Of a stretch of 64,000 bases of DNA, positions 59,656 to 64,000 are shown in pieces (the stretch's first letter is position 1; each line of letters opens with the position of its first letter). This stretch comes from Amyelois transitella (Eukaryota > Arthropoda > Insecta > Lepidoptera > Pyralidae), in contig NC_083510.1 in the NCBI RefSeq assembly GCF_032362555.1, forward strand, positions 4,243,501-4,307,500, written 5' to 3'. The notes under the pieces were generated by a model, which saw only the letters and a list, made by a program, of their open reading frames with translations, was not told the origin of the DNA and ran no database searches. Made by a program: the position numbers and the translations under genes.

Positions 59656-61590
59656 TAAAAAAGGTGGGAATTTGCTTGAAGTATATTAAATAAGAGGATC
59701 TCTATAGAGACAAGGAAATGTGTCAAGAAAAAGGGTACGAGGTCAAGGATAAGCGGCCTTCGGTTTGGGATTAATAAATTATTCCTATTTCTTTAGATAC
59801 CACTCCAATGATTTCAAGAACCTTATGATTCTCTGATATCTGACTAAATTCGTAAAAAGCATAGCAGATTTAAGGTAATTACACGAAAACGAAGTTTGAA
59901 CAAAAGCTAATTCTTTCGTAATTGTTCTCAGCTCGGCGCTTTTGTTGAATTGTTAAAGTCATTATCCCGCTATCAAAGTTCCGCTTTTAGTATGTAGGTT
60001 ACGAATTCAAAATTGTACCACACCATTTGGGGGCAAACAATTAAGCTATATATCATGCCAGGGTGACAGTTATAAGTTCCAAACATTCTTATGAAATTGT
60101 TCAATTATATTATTGAAAAAAAAAAATACCTTTGATAAAATTTATGAAGAATGAATTGAAAATTTTTAGAAATAATATTAAATGTGAATCTATTACAAAT
60201 TTTGGATATTTTTTCACAAACGGCATATTGTGATAAATGTAATATCTAATTAAAGTTCCTCTTGATATCTTTTATAAATACTTTTTCTGTTTGCTTATAA
60301 TAGTAAAATATTATAAAATCGAAAAGTTGACACTACTTTATAAAACAGTCAATGCGGCAATAATTCCAATTTCAAAAGTGAAAAATTCCGATACCACGCC
60401 AGCTAAAGCTGTGCAAAAAATCTTAAATACAAGGCTGATAAGAGATACCATTAATTATGATTATTCCTTGACATGATACCAAGAAGGACACAACAAGCTT
60501 TCAACTATATTTTGTTGTATTGCCACATTATTTAATCTTACTGTTTTTGTATACACAATAATCACGACCGAATTCGTAAAGTATCTATACAACTTTAATT
60601 TATTCTGCGGTTTATGCTACTATTGTATTTATAGGTATTTAAAGTACTATTACCAATTCTCGTGAACCAATGTATGTACGCTGGATTTGTAAGGATCTAA
60701 CACGTATTAACGCAGTAAAATTTGTATTATCTTTTTGCCACTGTTACCTTTGCCTATGATAAGACGTAATATACCTTGGTGTGTAGTATTTTATTACTAA
60801 ATTATTTTCATTAATTTGGTAATTTATTTGTAAAATCAATTACGTTATACATTTTATTAGGTTTAAGTGTTTAGGTTGGTTAGTGGCATTATTGATCTTT
60901 TATATGAAAGGTAGGTTAGTTGTTTCAAATTGTCAAAATTTTGTATTGCTTCTTTCAATAAATTCAATAAGTTACAAAAAGGGTGCAGATTTTTGTAATC
61001 TTACCTTTCCCCTATGCCACATGTGGTGACCCTTCTAATCGTTTTACACTTTTAAGAGTAGTTTCTTTCCAGATTTACAACGTCATTCGATAAGATACAA
61101 TATTGTCTTTAATTCGAAGTAAAAGTACTAAAATACGAATTTTTCTATCATATTTTGTTTTCTCAACACTTCAAAAGCATATATAAATACATATATCTCT
61201 ACCTAACAGTTGTGGGTTTACACAACAAAATAAGTTTAAATATTACGTTGGGATTTTATAAAATACACAGGGACACACAGCGTAATGCGATTTTGTTTTA
61301 AGTATAGGTACTATGTAGTGATGGTAATGCAAGCATTTTAGTTTGGCATTGCGTAAAAGTTTTTATTCAATATAGATAACAGAATTCACTTTTTTGAATA
61401 CTTTAAAACGTTATCAACAAATAAATATTGGAGTTGATTTTAATCTTATATTTAGCAGATATTGAAATTGTCTTATCCTGTTTATTCTATCAATCTAGTT
61501 TACTCGCGGGCAGCGCCCACTAGACATATGTATGTGCATACGTATACTTCCTGCGCCACAACTGGGACCTGTATAGGACCTAGGACAGCC

Positions 61591-61622
61591 TATATAAAGC
61601 CTGTTATCTGTCAATTCGGCAC
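61591..61622 (+). promoter_or_regulatory. Core promoter, TATA box
   Basis: TATATAAAG at 61591-61599 with a possible initiator (TCAATTCGG) at about 61611. The 5' UTR to the ATG at 61677 would be about 60 nt, as in the gene at 40288. Confidence 0.65.
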
Positions 61623-61676
61623 ACAAGCCCTAGTGCTAGCAGTGAAGTACTGTGTTAGATTAGAAACAATAGCAAA

Positions 61677-63622
61677 ATGTTTGCCAAGGTAAAATCGTGT
61701 TTCAAATGTGGGTCCAGTGAAGTTTTGGTTAATTAATATTATTGATAATAAATTAAGAGTAGTTTTAGTTTAGATGTGTTCCATGTAAGTAAAGAAATAA
61801 AACTTAATTAGGTTTGGCGACTGGCGATAACAGCGGGACATTTGCGTTATCATTATCATGGATAAAAAATTAAATATGTTTATCTTCATTTAGACAACGA
61901 TTTTTTCTTTTTTTTATTTCCATAGATTGTTCTCGCTTGTGCGTTGGTGTGTGTGGCCAGTGCTGGCCTCATAGCTCCACATGGAGGCCTCCTTGGAGCT
62001 GGGTTAGCTGGACCATACGGCCATGGACTTGCCGCTCCCGCTTATGGTCTTGGATTAGGTAGAAATTCGTTATTTGCTTAATATTGTATTTAAGTAACAT
62101 TGCTTATAATAGAAAGAGTCCAATTCCGCTGCTGGTATATTTCTAAATTATTTTTTATGTTTATATTTTAATATAAAATTATAATTTAAGAAATCTAAAT
62201 AAAATAAATAAGTAAATAATAATAAGCAGTAATACCTACTGCTTTATTTTTAAGTGTAGTAATAGTCTAATAATATGTTACTGTAGCAATTGTTTGGTTG
62301 CACATTTAGTAAGATTTTATAAAAAAAGGTCAAAATTTTTATGTAAGTATTGCAATCAGAAACCTTTCTTACTTGTATTAAAAGTGACCGCATTCTTGCT
62401 GAGTTTGTATGCAGTATGAAAATAGGATGGTTTCGAGTCAGGATAGCTTCGATTCTGGGAAAGATGTGCTTATTATTATTAGTATTGTGTAATATTACCG
62501 TGTGCCATGTGGTTCCCGACACTTTAATATAATAGGACCACTCCATCTCTTAACCGTGGATGTCGTAAAAAGCAACTAAGGGAATGGCTAATAAACTTGG
62601 CACCTTTTATAAATTTTATCAGAGGTGATGATATTTCTTATAGGTGACGGCCTAGCAACCTCTCACTATTTGAATTTCAATTCCCTTACTAAGCCAAACA
62701 ACGGAACGTGGACTTTCAGTCATTTCAACCTGTTGGCTGCGTTTACCCAGCAAGAGGTATCCCTTGCGGGGTAGACACCATTTAGCCAATATGACACCGT
62801 TTGATACAAATAAATAGATATACATACTTTTTTTAGGACATGGTGGTCTTGTTGCCCACGGCGCTCCTTTCCTGCGAGCACCGATCGCGCCCATCGCTCA
62901 CGCCGCCGCCCCTGTTGAGGTCTATGTGAGTAGTAAAAATAACAAATCAATCTATACTAATATTATACATACATATATTCTTTCTTTCTTTCTCTTTCTC
63001 TTTCTAATACTAATTTCTTTTACTAATATTATATAGAGAATAATATCGTTAACGATAACATGTATACCATATGATGGCTTCTGATATTCGACCGCGATTA
63101 ATGGCATAGCGTGTTTTCCGAAGCGCGAAAATTTCACATTGCAGGTTTTTTTTAAACTACTGATGATCCATTCCACTACGCTCTGCCTACTTCGTAAAGG
63201 ATAAAGACGCGATTATATGTAGATTCTTGTTCTTATATTTAAGAGCTAACTCTTTCCGGTGGAGTAAAGAGCGTCGTCCATTTATCTCTTTTTTTTGCTA
63301 GTTTAATAATTAATAATAAAACTCTATCTGTATCACACAGCCAAACAGCTGAGCTTGGCCTATCAGTATTTTCAAGACTGGTGGCTCTGTCTACCAGCTA
63401 GGCATAAAGACGTGATTATACATATGTATGTACTTTATCTGTATTTTGTTTGTAGTCCCACCCCCGCTACACCTTCAACTACGGCGTTGCTGATGGCCAC
63501 ACTGGCGATCAGAAGAGCCAATGGGAAGCACGTGATGGAGACGTGGTCAAGGGACAATATTCCTTGGTTGAACCTGACGGCACTGTTCGCACTGTCAACT
63601 ACTCTGCTGATGACCACAATGG
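61677..63622 (+). CDS. RR-2 cuticular protein, 3' end beyond window
   Basis: Four coding exons visible: 61677-61688, 61926-62058, 62837-62925 and 63456-63622; borders are GT/AG and phases agree. Exon 1 encodes only MFAK; joined to [13 protein letters not shown] it gives the signal peptide. The N-terminal region is Gly/Ala/His-rich ([20 protein letters not shown], then [20 protein letters not shown]). From about residue 79 the RR-2 domain reads [40 protein letters not shown] and NYSADDHNG, where the donor at 63623 interrupts it. The remainder (normally starting FNAVV) must lie past 64000. Unlike the two RR-2 genes upstream, there is no intron after VVKG. Introns 2 and 3 carry SINE copies. Confidence 0.88.
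62499..62795 (+). repeat. SINE-like repeat family A, near full length, in intron 2
   Basis: Starts at the head (GTGTGCCATGTGGTTCCCGA), continues AGGACCACTCCATCTCTTA, GATGTCGTAAAAAGCAACTA, CCTAGCAACCTCTCACTATT and CATTTCAACCTGTTGGCTGC, ending near CCCTTGCGGGGTAGACACC. The ATGT tail is replaced by other sequence. It ends about 40 nt upstream of exon 3 (62837). Confidence 0.82.
62979..63006. repeat. TTTC microsatellite
   Basis: Runs of TTTC and CTTTCT units (28 bp) in intron 3 of the RR-2 gene at 61677. Confidence 0.8.
63181..63225 (+). repeat. SINE-like repeat family A (extreme 3' end)
   Basis: CTCTGCCTACTTCGTAAAGG ATAAAGACGCGATTATATGTAG: only the last 45 bases of a plus-strand copy. Confidence 0.6.
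63335..63432 (+). repeat. SINE-like repeat family A (3' end with tail), next to exon 4
   Basis: CAAACAGCTGAGCTTGGCCT, TTTTCAAGACTGGTGGCTCT, GTCTACCAGCTAGGC and GACGTGATTATACATATGTA. It ends only about 25 nt before exon 4 (63456), so its tail forms part of the splice acceptor region. Confidence 0.78.
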
Positions 63623-64000
63623 GTGAGAAACGTTTTACAATAAACGCCTTTTCTCTTAATTGCTCTTTTATAATAATGAGGGTTATCAAAGCGCTTTTAG
63701 TCATAATTTGCCCCGTATTATGATTTCTATGTTCATAAATACATTAGATGTGTGAAGTTTGACATGGCGTAAAAAAACCACCATCGACTTTATTCCCTTT
63801 CCACGGTCAATTCGAACTAAACAGAGGTTTTTGCGGTTGTCATAGAGATAAAGAGTAATTTTACAATAGTTTTTTATATTTATAGCCCCGCTCTTAAATA
63901 AGTCTTAGTCTTGCTAATTTCGAGAATCAAAACTCACTTCTTACTAAATACTTATTGCATTTGTAACGCCACGCATAATTATTATTCTTCATAATCATTC
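63623..64000. other. Start of intron 4 of the last RR-2 gene
   Basis: Follows the donor GTGAGA at 63623. No exon able to continue the RR-2 frame (expected FNAVV) is found before the window ends; the acceptor-like TTTATAG at about 63884 leads to a stop after five codons and is not used. Confidence 0.6.

Larger units (their letters stand above)
54122..61590. other. Intergenic between RR-2 genes, repeat remnants
   Basis: About 7.5 kb with no confident exon. It holds an RTE end (57085-57150), LINE tail pieces (57630-57712, 58205-58455, 59309-59440), family A pieces (57760-57858, 59592-59655), a family B piece (58725-58800) and a GC-richer patch open on both strands (55869-56072). The frame at 60291-60476 has no recognisable features. 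Confidence 0.5.

Noticed and set aside
63884-63902. Possible last exon of the final RR-2 gene after TTTATAG
   Set aside because: Joining in phase gives G-P-A-L-K then a stop, whereas RR-2 proteins continue FNAVV. The true exon most likely lies past 64000.
1-64000. CRISPR arrays, bacterial operons, plasmid or phage modules
   Set aside because: No regularly spaced direct repeats and no prokaryotic gene organisation; intron-bearing insect genes throughout.

Overview
The window is a stretch of moth or butterfly (Lepidoptera) nuclear DNA. Three things point there: AT-rich sequence with very long non-coding stretches, a run of insect cuticular-protein genes, and interspersed repeat families of lepidopteran type. 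These include a roughly 240-300 bp SINE-like repeat with an ATGT-type tail, RTE-type LINE ends, a tRNA-related SINE, and GC-rich foldback MITEs. No bacterial, organellar or CRISPR content is seen. All host genes were built by hand from splice sites, because most of their exons are short.

Regions. 1-8.6 kb: mostly repeats, plus two minus-strand coding candidates (a 64-residue one-helix membrane microprotein at 2210-2404 and an isolated exon at 5143-5237). 8.6-12.1 kb: a four-exon gene for a secreted 220-residue Pro/Gln/Val-rich protein, probably structural. 12.1-27.5 kb: gene-poor, with a TGACG-rich island, a glycine tRNA 5'-half relic and two copies of one MITE family. 27.55-28.87 kb: a mariner with an intact transposase. 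31.9-36.5 kb: a minus-strand CR1/jockey-type LINE with both ORFs open. 40.2-64 kb: three plus-strand RR-2 cuticular-protein genes, at 40.29-45.53, 48.66-54.07 and 61.68 kb to beyond the window end.

The four secreted-protein genes lie on the same strand, and in each the first coding exon supplies only the first 4-8 residues, so intron 1 cuts the signal peptide. The three RR-2 proteins carry the extended Rebers-Riddiford chitin-binding domain and would be secreted into the procuticle. The second RR-2 gene is unusual: a highly charged tail of about 280 residues, rich in Lys, Asp and Tyr, follows its RR-2 domain. The first two RR-2 genes share an identical 97-nt RR exon layout, while the third has lost or never had that intron.

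I see no clearly new multi-gene system. The most unusual items are the charged-tail RR-2 protein, the intact mariner and LINE, several perfect hairpins (one next to a splice acceptor), the tRNA-half relic, and a 3' tail shared by the main SINE and an RTE LINE.
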